Source: Neurospora crassa OR74A (Eukaryota > Ascomycota > Sordariomycetes > Sordariales > Sordariaceae). Taken from it: a stretch of DNA of 64,000 bases. Shown in pieces: positions 1 to 12,990 of this stretch. Position 1 is the stretch's first letter. Each line of letters begins with the position of its first letter. The stretch covers positions 868,001 through 932,000 of the forward strand of contig NC_026501.1 of assembly GCF_000182925.2 (NCBI RefSeq), read 5' to 3'. Made by a program: the position numbers and the translations under genes. The notes under the pieces are model-generated. The model saw only the letters and a program-made list of their open reading frames with translations. It was not told the DNA's origin and searched no databases.

Positions 1-3000
1 GAGAGAGACTTCTTGTGACCATGAGTAGCCGCATCGTCGCTGAACGGGTTAGGATCCTTGAGCTCTGAGATAGTCCAGTTCAAAGACATAGGATCCGCAG
101 CCTGCTCTAGCGGGCTTACCGTAGCCTGGGTATCCGTCGTCTCAGATGCCATGGTGGAAGACAGTGTCATGTCTGGATGACCATGAGTAGATTCGTCAAA
201 CGACTTCTCCTCAATCGGTAGGTCTTCCTCCTCGTCCTTGTTTGGCCTAGACTCAGCCACGGGAGTAGAACTCTCAGCGGTTTCTGACGCCGCAGGAGCC
301 ACACTGTCCAGTTCGAAATTGTGATGATCCAACTTGGTGAAAGTAACACCGTCGAATTGCCCCTCTGCTTCGCACCTCTCTTCCTCCGTCTGAGCCTCCT
401 TGTTGGGTGGCAAGATCGGGATAGCCTTGCTTTCCTCAGCAGAGGAGACAATCTCGGCCTTCTCCTGGTCCCCGCCGTCAACAGCCGAGCTCTCAGGTTT
501 AGCATCGCTTTCCACCGCGGGGTTTGCGGTCGGCGTTGCAAACGAATTAGGAGTGAAGGCAGGCGCATCCGGGCGAAACTTGAGGCCAAACTCGCTTTGA
601 GTAGGAGAGAACACGGACGCAGTAGGGTTGATGGCGCCAGTCGTAGGTGCTGAAGCGGCAAAGTGACTGGTGGCAGCAGAGAACGTGGCGACCTGGGGGG
701 TAAACTGCGGCGTGAAAGTGCTGTTGGGGTTATACTTGAATTCGGGCGCTTCCACGTTCAACTTGGACAACGAAGACTTGCTGCCATGGCTGGCATGCTT
801 AGGGGCGGGGCCAACCGCAGGCTTTCCGGTGCTCCAGGAGCTACTGGCATTAGATAGGGTATGTTGATGCATCATTTTCTGGAATTCGAGCGCTTGGATG
901 GGCGTTCCTAGGTTGCTCGGATTCGTCTCGATCTCGTCGTCTTCAGCAGCCGGTCCGTCAATCGGCTGCAGACTAGGCCTAAAACCACCTCCACTATTAG
1001 AGACGTCCTCTTCGGTAAAGTATTTTTGCGACAGCGAGTGTCCGCGACTGTGCGGTCTCGGGTGATGCAAGACAAGGCCGTCCGAACTAGCACCAAATTG
1101 AGGTTGCTGGGGAGCGAAGTTAACTGACGAGTCTCTGGCATGGGGGTTAACCGGCGGGATGGTATGTTCCTCTCTGTGCGGGCTGTAATCTTGATCGTTT
1201 TCGAGCTGTGAGCGCATCTGTTCTTCCAAATGGTATTCAGCTTCATCAATTTCCCTTTGCAAATCGTCGCCTGGATTGTGATGGGGAAGACCGGCTTCGG
1301 GAGCGCGCACGGAATTTTGAGCTGGTTCTTCTTCCACGATCTCGTGAAGATCCTGCAAGCGTGGCGATGCTCGTGGGGGCGGCGCAAACTGATGCTGGAG
1401 CTGATGCTGAGGCGGATGCTGAAACATGGGTAACTGCAAGGACTGATGGCGGTGATGGCTCATATGGCCCATATGACCCATGGGACTAAAGAGACCACCG
1501 TCTGGTGAAAATGGTGAGCTGGGAGACATCATCGCGTTGAGGTTAGCAAGCGAGGGTGAACCCATGCGGTGTCCATGTTGTTGCATCATCATCTGCTGAG
1601 ACCAGGCATGTGGAGATGGGATCGATATAGAAGCCCGAGGATTATACTTGGATGTAAACGAGGCAGGCGACATGCCGGCAGGGAGGCCTGGGCTGGTAGG
1701 CGATGGCCCAAGACCATGGAAAGGAAAGCCCGGGAGACCACCTCCACTTGCGGCCGAAGAAGTCGGCAGCGGAGGTGAGAAGGGGAGCGGAGGGTAGTTG
1801 GCGACCGAAGGCTGTCGGCTCATGGATGTGGCCGGAGAAACCGAAGGCTGTGGGGGCTCGTCGTCCCCAAGGGATACTCCCAGAGCTCTGAGCTTTGCTT
1901 CGGTCAACTCGTCCACGTATCTCTTCCAAGCTAGATGGCGACTGTTACTAGGCATACCTTCAGAGGTCACACTCAGCAGGGTGGAATCTTACCATTCAAG
2001 TCGGGAAGAAGCACTTTCCAGCTTCTTTCCTGTCGCTCCTGTATCAAATCATCGAAATCGGGCCAGGATCCTCGACTCTGCGAAGTGGACTCCTGATTCG
2101 CGGTCTTTAGCGGCTCCAGATCAAAGCCACTGATATCATGACCCTGCTGTTGCCAGCTTCTCATCCTTGCCTGAACCTCGGATTCGGAGAGAGGAATGGG
2201 AGCCTTGCCTGGTTGCCCACGCTCGTCGTCCTTGGGAATCAGAATCATGACGCTTTTACCCTTCCATGGGACCTTCTTCTTCATTCGAGGCGATGTAGAG
2301 GTACGTTTGGGTGCGGGTTTTGACGGTGTGGAAGGAGCTACAGGCTCTCCTTTTGGGACGTTCATGGTGGAAGCATCTTCGGGCTTTGTTGCGCCAACTG
2401 GCTGGCTTGTGGAGGGCGTTCGTTCGGGAAATGGAGAGACTGAGGGTGCACGGTCACTCGCCGTAGTGACGTCGGGCGGCGATGCCCTTTCGTTCGGGGA
2501 CGCCATGTCGGATTTGCTTGCCTGTCTGCTGACCAGGCGGGACTGTCTTAGAGTATCAGTGCTCGACTGCTTCTTGAGAGCACCCTGTGATTCCTGGCGC
2601 TGTCTACTGCTTCGCCTGCTGCTTCGTCGACGATCCGCCCTGGGAGTAAGAAGGTGGTCTCCTAGCCAAGCGGTGTCTTCGTCACCGGAGAATGAGTCGC
2701 TCAGTGAAGAGTTCTCACTATCACCAGTGCCGTCGCTTAGCCAATGTAGCTTCTCTCGCTCGCTACCGTGAGCTGTATGCTGGCGAATCCAGTCCTCTGT
2801 GATTCCGTGTACCAGGCGCCTTGCGCGATTAGCGAGGACGCTTGCGGCTCCGCTGATGAAGGATGACCGGGACTCGGAGGTATTGTCTTGTTGAGTGGGC
2901 GGGGCGGGTCGCAGAAAGCGGGTTTGAAGCGCTAGGGTATGGATGGGATCTCCCTCGGATTCGGAGTCGTCGTCCTCGTCGTCCTCGTCGTCACTGCTCG

Positions 3001-3303
3001 AATTCTCGATCCGCAGGTTTGGGGGGTAGGGGGAGCCCCAGCGGCTTCCGTCGACTTCGTCTTCGTTTACGGAGATGGTGGGCGGAGTTCTCAGAAGACC
3101 CTGAACCCGGAGAGGAAGTCTGGGGACAGGCAAGGGCGGAAGCTCGGGGGAAGCTTCGCCTTGGGCGGTGGAGGCGCTCGACAGGGCAGGAGAGGCCGGC
3201 GATCCAGATGGGTGTCGGAAGTAGTTCTTGATACCGTCCTGCGCGACCGCAGCAGGAGGAGGGGTTCGCGGTGACGACTTGAGGGAAGACGTCTTTGGAA
3301 TAC
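1..3303 (-). CDS. Large, mostly disordered conserved fungal protein, partial (two coding exons seen, 3' part beyond the window)
   Basis: I do not recognise a named family. The frame runs on the minus strand from 3303 to 1993, passes a 62-bp intron (1992-1931; GTAAGA donor, ATCTAG acceptor) and stays open from 1930 to the window edge, giving at least 1,080 codons. The first exon is rich in Ser/Pro/Arg with an acidic Asp/Glu run, then a compact segment VPWKGKSVMILIPKDDERG followed by LSESEVQARMRSW. The second exon opens with WKRYVDELTEAKLRALGVSL and then becomes Gln/His/Pro/Ser-rich, with a KLNVEAPEFKYNP stretch. The two ordered segments look like conserved anchors in an otherwise disordered scaffold or regulatory protein; the function is unknown. 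The start is unresolved: 3303 follows a strong acceptor (CTGACC branch point, TTCCAG) and no ATG lies in frame upstream. A 7-nt first exon at 3441-3435 (ATGCTCT, weak GTCAGT donor) would fit the phase but is speculative. Confidence 0.8.
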
Positions 3304-4404
3304 CTGGAACAAGGTGGAGGCAAAGGTCCAAGGTCAGCAACCAGGATGCGAAAGGCGGTGGGAGAGTTGTAGCATGTGAATCACTACCTAGTCAGGTTGC
3401 CAGGAGTGGGAGGTTTCAGAATTTCAGAACTGACAGAGCATGTTTGCACATGGACTATGGAGACGGGGACGATGGGTTGACGGGCTCGAGAGCTACAAAA
3501 AAAGTGGATGTATGGATTTAAGCTTACCTGGACGAGATCAGCGTGCAGACGAAGCCGGAGCCTGTCTGCCACCGCTGCTCGATTTTATTTTTTGGTGTAT
3601 TTTAGTTTGCGTCAACACCACAGGGTCGTGATGTTGATATCCCCTTTCCCCCTCGTTACCACTGTCCCACGCGGTAACGGTCTGTGTGTAAGTAAAGCTG
3701 TCGACAAATGGCGAGACGAGGAGAAAAAAAGATGGAGTACCAGAAGAGCCTAAAGGGGCAATTAGGAAGTTTAGAGGTAGAAGACTGGACAGAAGAAAAA
3801 TAAAAAGTCGGTAACGGACTAACTACGGGGTCGTCCCAAAGTCAACAAATGAGCGAAGAGAAGAAGAAGAAGAAGAAGAAGGGGTGAAGGCAACAACGGT
3901 TCTGGACGGGAGTTCCGAACGCATCGAGGGGGCTCTGTTGCTCTGTTTTTTTCCTTGTTCTTTCACCGCTGCGAATTGGTGGCTCTTGACTTTCCAGAGA
4001 AGGCCCGGGTAGTGAGTGGGTTGTATAGTAGTGTTGTAGAGCGGGAGGTGTAGAGGTAGAGAGAGGTAGTTGACTTTTTCTGAAACACTCAAAGACGCGC
4101 AAAGTATCAGTCGGCTGTGAATGGAGCGTTTGTCGACGCGTTTTCCACGACTGGACTCTGAGGATTCCGTTTCCGACGCAGGGTGTGCAGTGGTGAGTGG
4201 CAGGAGGAGGACAGTGGGCGAACCGAGGACCGAGAGCGGGATGGATCGATGGAGAGAGAAAGGTTGCTTGGTTGACAGTTGAGGTTGGTGTGGTTCGTTG
4301 CAGATGATGGACTCCCGTTAGGTTGCGCCCACCTGATGCTGCAGCTGCCGTGTTGCTGCAGGTGATGAGTACTAGCTAGGTAGGTACCTACCTCTAGACT
4401 AAGT
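3304..4404 (-). promoter_or_regulatory. Upstream region and probable 5' UTR of the left gene
   Basis: There is no supported coding sequence here. On the minus strand the region contains a good splice donor (CTCGTCCAG then GTAAGC, near 3537) that could pair with the acceptor at 3305-3304 as a 5' UTR intron, and long CT/TTC tracts typical of fungal promoters. The right end has TAGGTAGGTACCTACCT palindromic steps near 4379-4395, a motif common in intergenic DNA of these fungi. GC content is normal up to about 4475. Confidence 0.45.
3860..3882. repeat. GAA trinucleotide microsatellite
   Basis: About seven uninterrupted GAA/AAG units lie in the upstream region of the left gene, reading as a CTT tract on that gene's strand. 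It is probably a simple pyrimidine-rich promoter tract. Confidence 0.85.
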
Positions 4405-4453
4405 GAGTGGTCAGATGACCCGACCCCATACCCAAAGCTTCCTAACCCAGTGG
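4405..4453 (+). repeat. Left copy of the boundary inverted repeat
   Basis: Positions 4415-4443 (29 bp, beginning ATGACCCGACCCCATACC) are the exact reverse complement of 56816-56844 at the other end of the AT-rich block. Similarity weakens outward (about 9 of the next 12 bases match) and inward (CCCAGTGG versus CCCAAGTGG, then a shared ATAGAAAATC). The repeat is GC-rich and not RIP-mutated, and it ends about 30 bp before the AT-rich sequence begins. Confidence 0.85.
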
Positions 4454-5371
4454 TCCGTGCATTTACATAGAAAATCGATCCGACCTACCAAAATAAAAAG
4501 TTGATACAGTTATTGCAAAACGTATTCGTACGGAGTTACTTCAATAGTAATATTAAGTAGAATTATTTCTCCTTACAAAACTTATAGTCTCCTTTTATTT
4601 AACGCTTCGGCGATACTATTACAGACAAAATTAAATTTAATACTATTAATACATCTACTTATATAGGGAATAATATATATATAAAAATTTCCCTACGGAG
4701 AAAGATCCCTAATCGCCCGTAAAAGATTTTCCTTATAAAGAAATAACCTATTTATAGAAAGACCTAATACTAATAGGGCGCTATAAATATAATTAAAGAT
4801 TAAGTAGCTTAAGGATAATCTAATTTATCCTTAATCTATCTCTAATTTATTTTAATTATCCCTACTATTATTAATTCCGATATTTTAATTATAATTATTA
4901 AGCTTAAGCTTTAAATAAGGAAATTATAATTTCTATAGGTTTACTTATATTGCAACGGAATTCGTCCTAAATAATATAGCCCCGGCCTTTACCGCTATTA
5001 TTATAATAAATAAGGGGAGGGCCTATAATAAATTTATAATTAATATAAATTCTATAAAATATATTTTAAAAACTTATAATTATATTTAGCCGCCTTATAT
5101 AGTATATAAATAAACGGAATAAAGGAATATATATTATAATATTATTTATATATCTTCTTTATTTATTAAGTATTAATCTAAGAATTATTAATAATATATT
5201 AGGGATATATTAGAAGTATAATTAGGAGATTTATATTCCCGTTCTTCTAAAAGGGCATTTATATAAGACTATCCGCCTCTTCCTCCGCTTTATTATTTTA
5301 CTAATTCCCTTATACCCCTCTATTTTTAAATTCTAATTATAAATCTATTAAATCCGAATCTTCTTTATCTT

Positions 5372-5582
5372 CCTACTACTTTTCCTACTATATTTCCTAT
5401 TTATCCTCCTACTATTTATCCTCCTACTACTTCTCCTAATATATTTCTTATTTATCCTCTTACTATTTATCCTCCTACTACTTCTCCTTCTATTATTTCT
5501 CCTATTTATCCTCCTACTATTTATCCTCCAATTACTTCTCCTACTATATTTCTTACTTATCCTCCTATTACTTATCCTAAAT
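5372..5582. repeat. Degenerate CT-rich tandem repeat
   Basis: Variants of TATCCTCCTACTACTTCTCC follow one another about ten times, with TATATTTCCTATT spacers at intervals near 50 bp. The pattern fits a RIP-damaged coding repeat (Ser/Pro/Thr-rich on one strand, Gly/Arg/Glu-rich on the other) or a minisatellite. The strand of any former gene is unclear. Confidence 0.7.
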
Positions 5583-7033
5583 TAAAAATAAATTTAATAT
5601 ATAAGTTTAAAGGGCGTTTCTAACCCAAATAATTAAGTCCGATTCTCTGTCGAAATTTATTACCTTATATTTCTTAGGAATAACTGGGTATAAAGTCCTA
5701 CTAGGGATAAGGACGGTTATAGCCTAACCTAAGGTTATAAAAGTTATTAGATCTTTATACTATCCTAAATTTATTTATAATTAGCTTAATTATATTAAAA
5801 TTTTATAGCGTTAGATTATATACTAATAATAATTATATAAACCTTAACCTTAATACTTCTAATTAAAACGTCTAATAGATATTCCTTAAGGATATTATAA
5901 ATATCCTTCAAATACCTAATTAAATTACTATAAGTTATAAATATAATTTAATATAATTAAATATTAATTTTTATATTAATTTTAATAACTTTCAAATTTT
6001 ACTTATATTAAAACTATATTAAATATCCGTACTATAACAATCCGGCTTAAGCTCCTTCCAATAGTAGAAGATTTTACTAGGAGCGACTATATATATGCCC
6101 TACGGAAGTTAATAGGGATAATTCAAGGATAAATTAATAATTAGTCCCTATATTTATATATTTATTAGCCTCCAAAAGGGGTACTACGGCCTAGCGCTTA
6201 CCCTTATCTTCGGATTTAATAGATTTCTAATTACTATCTAAATATTCCTTATATATATTAAAGGCCGTAAATTTATAGTAAATAAGCGCCATTTTATAAA
6301 ATAAATCGTTAATTACCCTCGATAAATCCTATAGTAATAGTAGGGTAACGGCGGTAAAGTAATAAATATTTAAATAATTAAAGAATAATTAAACGAAAAG
6401 AATTCTAAAGAAAAAATTAAAATTATTCCTCCTACATTAGTAAATATATATATAATTACACAATTTATATTATCCTATACCTATTATCCGCGAAGAGGGG
6501 TAAAATATCTAATAAAATCCGTTAATTTATTAACTAATTTCAAATAAAACCCCAATAAGTCCGAGGAGGTCTAAATTTATTCGCTAACCTATCGTACAAT
6601 CCAAATTTTTTTTCCTATTAATACTACTATACAAATTTTTATATAGACCTATATAATGCTTATATATAAAATTCAGTATTATAGTATAATTAGTATTTAT
6701 ATATACTTTCTTTTTAAAAGGCTACTAATTCGAACTACCCCTTTTTAATTCCTTTTTTCTTAAATTTCTTTTCTATTCTTTATTTTTTCCCTTAAAAGAT
6801 AAATTTAATGTATATAACTTTACGCAAACGAGGTTGCTATATAATTTAATAGAGGGATATATAATACTTAATAGCAATTTTTTTATATAAATAGAATTTT
6901 ACAATTCATTTTATAAATAAAATATAACTTCCTCGGTAATAATATTACTTACTTATCTTCCACCTAAATCTGTATATACAAAACTACTAATAAATATTTC
7001 CTATAACGAAAGTTTCAATTATATTTTCATTTA

Positions 7034-7336
7034 AAGTATAATTCCCCATAGGAAAATAATAAAGGTATGATTCCCTATAGGAAAACAATAAAAGTATAAT
7101 TCCCTATAGGAAAATAATAAAGGTATAATTCCCTATAGGAAAACAATAAAGGTATAATTCCCTATAGGAAAATAATAAAGGTATAATTCCCTATAGGAAA
7201 ATAATAAAGGCATAATTCCCTATAGGAAAATAATAAAAGTATAATTCCCTATAAGAAAACAATAAAAATATAATTCCCTATAGGAAAATAATGAAAGTAT
7301 AATTCCTTATAGGAAAATAATAAAAGTATAGGATAA
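7034..7336. repeat. 29-bp minisatellite, about 10 copies
   Basis: The unit begins ATAATTCCCTATAGGAAA and continues with an A-rich part ending AAAGGT or AAAAGT. Copies recur every 29 bp from about 7038 to 7300, differing by a few transitions. There are no unique spacers, so this is a plain tandem array. Each unit carries a shortened form of the CCCTATAGG palindrome found elsewhere in the block. Confidence 0.9.
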
Positions 7337-7473
7337 AAGCATACTTCCCTATATAGTAATAGTATAGTAGTAATAAAAGTAGCGTTAGTATAATAAATAT
7401 ATAAGGAAATCTAGTAAGGTTAGAAGGAATTATAATTAGGAAGGGAGTTTAATTAGATTCTATAAGAATATAA

Positions 7474-7494
7474 CCCCCGGGGGGGTATATAAAG
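7474..7494 (+). promoter_or_regulatory. C5G7 tract followed directly by a TATA-box-like sequence
   Basis: CCCCCGGGGGGG at 7474-7485 is followed by TATATAAAG and a purine-rich run. In an AT-rich surround this looks like the promoter of a small repeat or the U3 part of an otherwise unrecognised LTR that the outer element interrupted. No second copy was found. Confidence 0.3.
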
Positions 7495-7636
7495 AGGTTT
7501 AGGGGAATAGAAATATATAAATATAAATAAAAAAGAATTAGAAAATAATTAATTCTAATATTTAACCTAGTAGTAAAAAGTAGCCTTCAATAAACTAAAT
7601 ACTAAATAGGCATCTCTAAATCCCTCTAAGGGCTAC

Positions 7637-7825
7637 TGTGAGACGTTGACCCTGCTATGGTTAGGACGACCATTGAGGCGACCACTAGCAAGCAGGATCA
7701 ACGGATATAGAACAGGGTATAAGACCCGAGTGGCGGTAAACTTCCTAATAATTAGATTCTTCTCTAGACAATACAATCAAATCATTTGCAAGACCATTTA
7801 CATCTATCGTACCGTTCGTCTTACA
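7637..7825 (+). repeat. 5' LTR of the outer element (189 bp)
   Basis: It begins TGTGAGACGTTGACCC and ends CGTCTTACA. It matches 29929-30117 along its full length without gaps, and all differences I see are transitions. It is less AT-rich than its surroundings. Confidence 0.93.
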
Positions 7826-9771
7826 ATAGTGCCTAATAATTAATTAATATAAACTATTTATCCTATATTATACTATTTGATTTCTTTTTAGAATTATCTC
7901 TTCGTAACAAGCGCTTCGCCCGACCACTACACCTCGCTTACGCAAACTATATATCGGTTCCCAAACCGCTATCAACCAACTAATTAATTATTATTAATTA
8001 TTAATACTATACTTAAAATAGACTTAGCCGACCCAGCAACTATTAGAAATCTACGCTATATATTAAACTTTATTTATTTAAACCTACGCTTTCAATAGAT
8101 CGGACGGTTAAATTAATTAAAATATAAAATATTTGACTAACTTATTACAACTCTACCTCAACCCGGCGAAAATACGTCGATTATATTATCGATAATACGG
8201 TTAATACATTAATTGCAATAAATTACTCTAATTTCCTATCTAGAAAATTAGATTCTCAATTATTATATTCCTAAGTAATTCTTTAATGCAATACTTAAAT
8301 TAGTACTACTACTTTAATTAATTTTACCGACAATCGAATAAAATAATAAACCTGCTAACGAACAATAATAAAATTAATTAGTTATTAATTACTAATTACC
8401 CTTTATACCCCTCCCTACTATAATAGAATAAAATAAAAATTAATTATATAATAACTAACGCTCTCGCAACAAATAGCCCCCCGATTAAGGAATTAGTAAT
8501 AAATAACCTATTACCTAATAAATTACTTTAGATTAATAAAGTTCCTCCGTAATTAATAAACGAATAACCTAAAATATTAAAGAATAATTCCCTTATAATT
8601 AAATTAAACCCCCAAATTTAATAACGCCAGTAGAATTACCGTTTCTATATCTATAGCCCGATATTCAATTACTTAACTAAACTACTGCGAATAATATTTA
8701 GGAAGATACTTAGTTCAACGAAAATAAAATATTTACCCCAATTATATCGTTCAACTTCGAGGGTAAAAATTTCTTCAATTCGATAAACAAACTATTTTTA
8801 TTACTAAATATCGGCCTATTTATTACTAATAACGAAAATCGTCCCGCTAAAAAATCGACTAAAAATAATAATACTATTATAAATACTATAAAATTTATAG
8901 AAAATGTATCACCGCCTAACTAAGAAATTAAAGACGTATTATTAAGTAATAAAAATATTAAAAATACTAATACTAAAATAATAAATATAAGGTACGAAAC
9001 CGAGAGTAATATAATAATAACCGAACTACTACTACTATTTAACCCTTATAAATTGAATTAAGTATAGTATTTCTATTAATATAAACCTTTTACATTAGCC
9101 GAATTGGATATTATAATACCCAATATACTATTTAATATAATAATAAATTTAATTAATTAAATAGTTTAATATTTAATAGAAATCGGATTCTAATAAACTT
9201 CCCTACTCGAAATACTACTTATAATATAGTTATTATTATAGTAAATTTAATGTAGGGCAACGATTATATTTTCCTTTAATTTGAATTTAATTTCCTTTAG
9301 TAAATTAAGTACTGTATTAGAAATTATACTAGTAAAATAATTAACTCCCGTAGGAATAATAAATAATAGAAGGAATAATTCGGCCCAATTACCGGCTATT
9401 ATTATTACTAATTTAAGCTTATCGACAGTCCCTCTATAATAAGCGCCAACTAATAATAAACGGTTATTAAACTATACTATATCGCTAAAACCGTTAAAAA
9501 AAGTACCCAAATAATAAAAATTATAAATTTCTTCCTTAACGTAATAGAATAAACGGCAAAATACCTACTTAATAATACCTTCAAAGCTATTAAATAATTA
9601 AGAAGGGAAAATACCGGCTAAAGTTAAAAAGTTATTTAATACCCTTAAAACTATTAAAACTCCACTTCCCAATTTCTATTTCCCTTACCTTTATATTCTC
9701 TAATATAAATTACGGAGTCCTTCCAATATTATATTCGCCCTATCCCTAAAACTTTACTAATATTTATTAAT

Positions 9772-10110
9772 TGTTATGGGGCATTCTTGGTGGATACCTA
9801 GATGCTCTGTCTTGTCATAGTAGCTACTCGCTAGAGCACATAGTCTACCATATAAGAGTGCTCGTCCCGTCAACCTCTATCAAGGTTAACGGATCATCAA
9901 TTCATATCATACCAACCTTATATTTATTTTACTTATATTCAATGAAGTTGTATACGAGGTTCTAGGTTGAGGCTCGCGACAGCCCTTATCTTCAGCTTCC
10001 TTTGACAAGATTATTATTAATCGTTACGCACTATTACTCTATCCAGCAACCAATTACTTATATTATTATTCTCTATTATTATTACTTATAAAATATATCA
10101 TTATATAATA
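9772..10110 (+). repeat. 5' LTR of the inner element (339 bp)
   Basis: It begins TGTTATGGGGCATTCTTGG and ends in ATAATA, where RIP has removed the expected CA. It is the less mutated of the two copies in its first 230 bp and still contains many CA and TG dinucleotides. Confidence 0.93.
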
Positions 10111-10429
10111 AGTAGTGCCTACAGCTCAATTTCAAACCGACTTTATTATTCCTTACGTCTCTTCCTTTCGTCGAGGGAGGAGATACATTAAATCTAATAA
10201 CAATTTATTAAATTTTACAACTATTATTTAATTTTTACCCTTTTAAACTAAGCACTTACACTATTACTCCTCAGAGTCCCCTTTTTCTTTACTACTTTAT
10301 TACTACTCATTCCAGTCTAAAAGCTAAATTAAACAATATTGAAGACCAATTAGGTAAACCCTTAAACAGCTTTTAACCTCTAGGAGGAAAGTCTAATACA
10401 TAAAGTACGTTAAATCATCAAATTTACTA

Positions 10430-12990
10430 CATATAAGCCGTAATTTTACTATAAGGAAAGACTTTAACTTCTAATTACCGAATTATTTATTAAAGTAGCG
10501 TAATTGCGTTTAAACGAAGAAACCGGCTATATTAAAATTAAACTTAACTAATCTACTAATACCAGTAATAATATTTATAATAAAGGATAGATCGTCGATT
10601 TAAATATAACGGACTACGAAATTTAATAGGTCTTACGTAAGTATTACTAGTTAGTTACTAATTATCCGGTTCCGATATACTAAAATTAACTATTTACAAT
10701 TAAAGAAGGAGTATTATTATAGCTATAGAAGAAAAATTGGAAGTAGTTTATAGCCCGAATTAAGGCGAATAATACTACTATCAATACTACCGCCTAGGTA
10801 CTTATTCCCCCTAGTACCGGCAATACAAATATATATTCCTCGTTAGTAACTTTTTTAAATACCATTAGGATAATTAATATACTAGCCCTTATTAACCCAA
10901 TATAAATTCCTATACTACTTTCCTTACTACCTACGCCTACTAAGTAATACGCTTAACCAAGCCTAATTCAACGACCCTTCTTATTAACTAAATTAATAGT
11001 TTTACGAATAAACTTAATTATTAAAATTATTACTAATATTATTTAATAATTAGCTACTAATCCTACTACTAGATATTTCGGAAATTTTATATAAGCCGAA
11101 ATTCTCTTATATTTAGCGTAAAAATAATAGTAAGAATAAACAAATCGGTATCTAAAAACTACTTTTATTAACTATTTTCTAATATATTTTATTAATCCGA
11201 ATTAAAATACTATACGCTTTACCTAACGTAATATAAAAACCGGAGGTAAATCTCCAAATCCTCTACTTTATTTTACCCAACCGATTTATAATACTATACA
11301 CTTAGCTTAGAATAGTATAAAGCCCAATTTCGGTCTCCTAATACCCGCTACCGCAAGGCGTACCGCTGCTCAGCCGTACGAAAATCCTATTATTTATTAT
11401 AATTAGCGTTCTAGTAGTTTTATTAGCCCAACCAGCGAAACAGCTATAATTAGCACTAAAGATCCGTATAACACCGCTAATTTAACTAATTAAATAAAAA
11501 ATCTTTATATTAACTATATTAATTAACAACCCCTGTTCGACAATATTAACCAACTTCCTATTTATCTTTGCGAATATATATTAATTCCAGTTATAGGCCG
11601 CAATATCTCTAAATAAACTTTAAGGATAAACCTTAAAGAATTAATAAATTAGACCCCGGTAGGCGAGAAATAAATTAAATAATAAGGATTACTACCTATA
11701 ATACTAAGTAACGGTAATTACCTTCCGCCGGCCATCCCGAAGGCTCCTACTCCTTTTATACGTTTAACCTTTCACTAAAATACTCATTTTACTAATAACC
11801 TACAAATTATACACTTCAATATTAGATTTAATACTTTTATTCTATTAATTAAAGCTAATAATAATAGTACGATAACGGATAATATAGCGCTTCGCGAAAT
11901 ACTTAAGGATTTGTATAATCGCATTAAAGATTTGGAAGATCGGAATTAAATTCTTGCCGAATCCGTCTTTAGGGTTAATATTAATAATTATTAAATAGTT
12001 AAGGAAGAACCTTTTAAAATATTAAATATTAGAATATATTTCCCTAATGTAGAATTTAATAAATTAAAGAAAGGTATCTACTAGGATAGTAAGATTAATA
12101 TTTATATTACCTTCTATAGATTTAACAATATAGTTAAAGGATATTTAAAGAATTATTTAGAAAGACACTAAATTCTCGCTAACAACCTTAATTAATTGTT
12201 CCGCAGTATAGTATTATACTAGTAAAATTTTACCCTCTCTAAGGAAGAATATAATAACCTTCGCGGTAATTTCAATAAAATTCTCCGTATACTAGGCTTC
12301 GTATTCGGTATTAAGCCCTATAAAGTATAGAAATAATTAAATATAAATAAATTTACTATAGAATTATATAAGATTAATACGTAGGCGCTTTAAGACTATT
12401 CGATTTAATTATTTAGATATATTCGCCTTTAGAGAAATATTTCGGACTTCTAATTGTATATTCGATTGTAGAATAGCTTGTACCTAATAATATAAATTAT
12501 ATATGTCCCTCCGGAATGGAATATTAGTCTTAGTGAATATATTAGTAGAGTTAAATAGAAGGCTATTCTAATACGCTACTTATTCCTTAAATCCTCAAAG
12601 AATAGACGAATAATTTACCTTACTATTAGTAGCTTTAATAATAAGGATAATAGTTTTAACGTTTATATTGGATTTTGGGGAAATTGTAATAGTAGTAAAC
12701 CTTTTCGGAAGAATTTTTTATTTTATAATAATGGGTTTAATAGTAAATTAGGTGGGAAGTTGTATTTTAATAAGGGATATAGGAACTTTAGCGATAAGTT
12801 CGATAAGTACGATATTAGCCGATTAGGTAACAGTAATAATCGCTAGCGCTATTAGGGTAAAAGATTTGAACGCCGTTAGGTTTTACGAGACGGCTATTAT
12901 ATTTATACCTTTACTATAATAGTTTTTGCGGATAATTTTAATATAGACAATAAAATCTATAATTTATAGAGTAAAGGTTACTATTTTATT
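10430..12990 (+). pseudogene. Gag-like region of the inner element, RIP-broken
   Basis: Plus-strand frames with RIP-type stops run through this interval: a first part near 10430-11000 and a clearer part from about 11860 with helical, charged segments (LYNRIKDLEDRN near 11930). Position between the 5' LTR and the protease, and the composition, argue for Gag; no catalytic motif is expected and none is seen. The frame relationship between the two parts was not resolved. Confidence 0.5.

Larger units (their letters stand above)
4480..7631. other. Degraded non-LTR repeat DNA, left part of the block
   Basis: No gene or named element could be identified. The stretch holds two degenerate copies of the TTTCCCTATAGGGAAA palindrome (near 4688-4703 and 4727-4743), a tandem array at 5372-5582, the 29-bp minisatellite and a GC-rich TATA-bearing segment near 7474. 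The outer LTR element inserted at 7632-7636, so this stretch was once continuous with the DNA after 30122. Confidence 0.6.

Noticed and set aside
2196-2771. 191-codon plus-strand ORF
   Set aside because: It lies antisense to the clearly coding, spliced minus-strand gene at 1-3303.
7034-7336. CRISPR-like regular repeats
   Set aside because: The 29-bp units are directly adjacent with no unique spacers and the organism is a fungus; it is a minisatellite.
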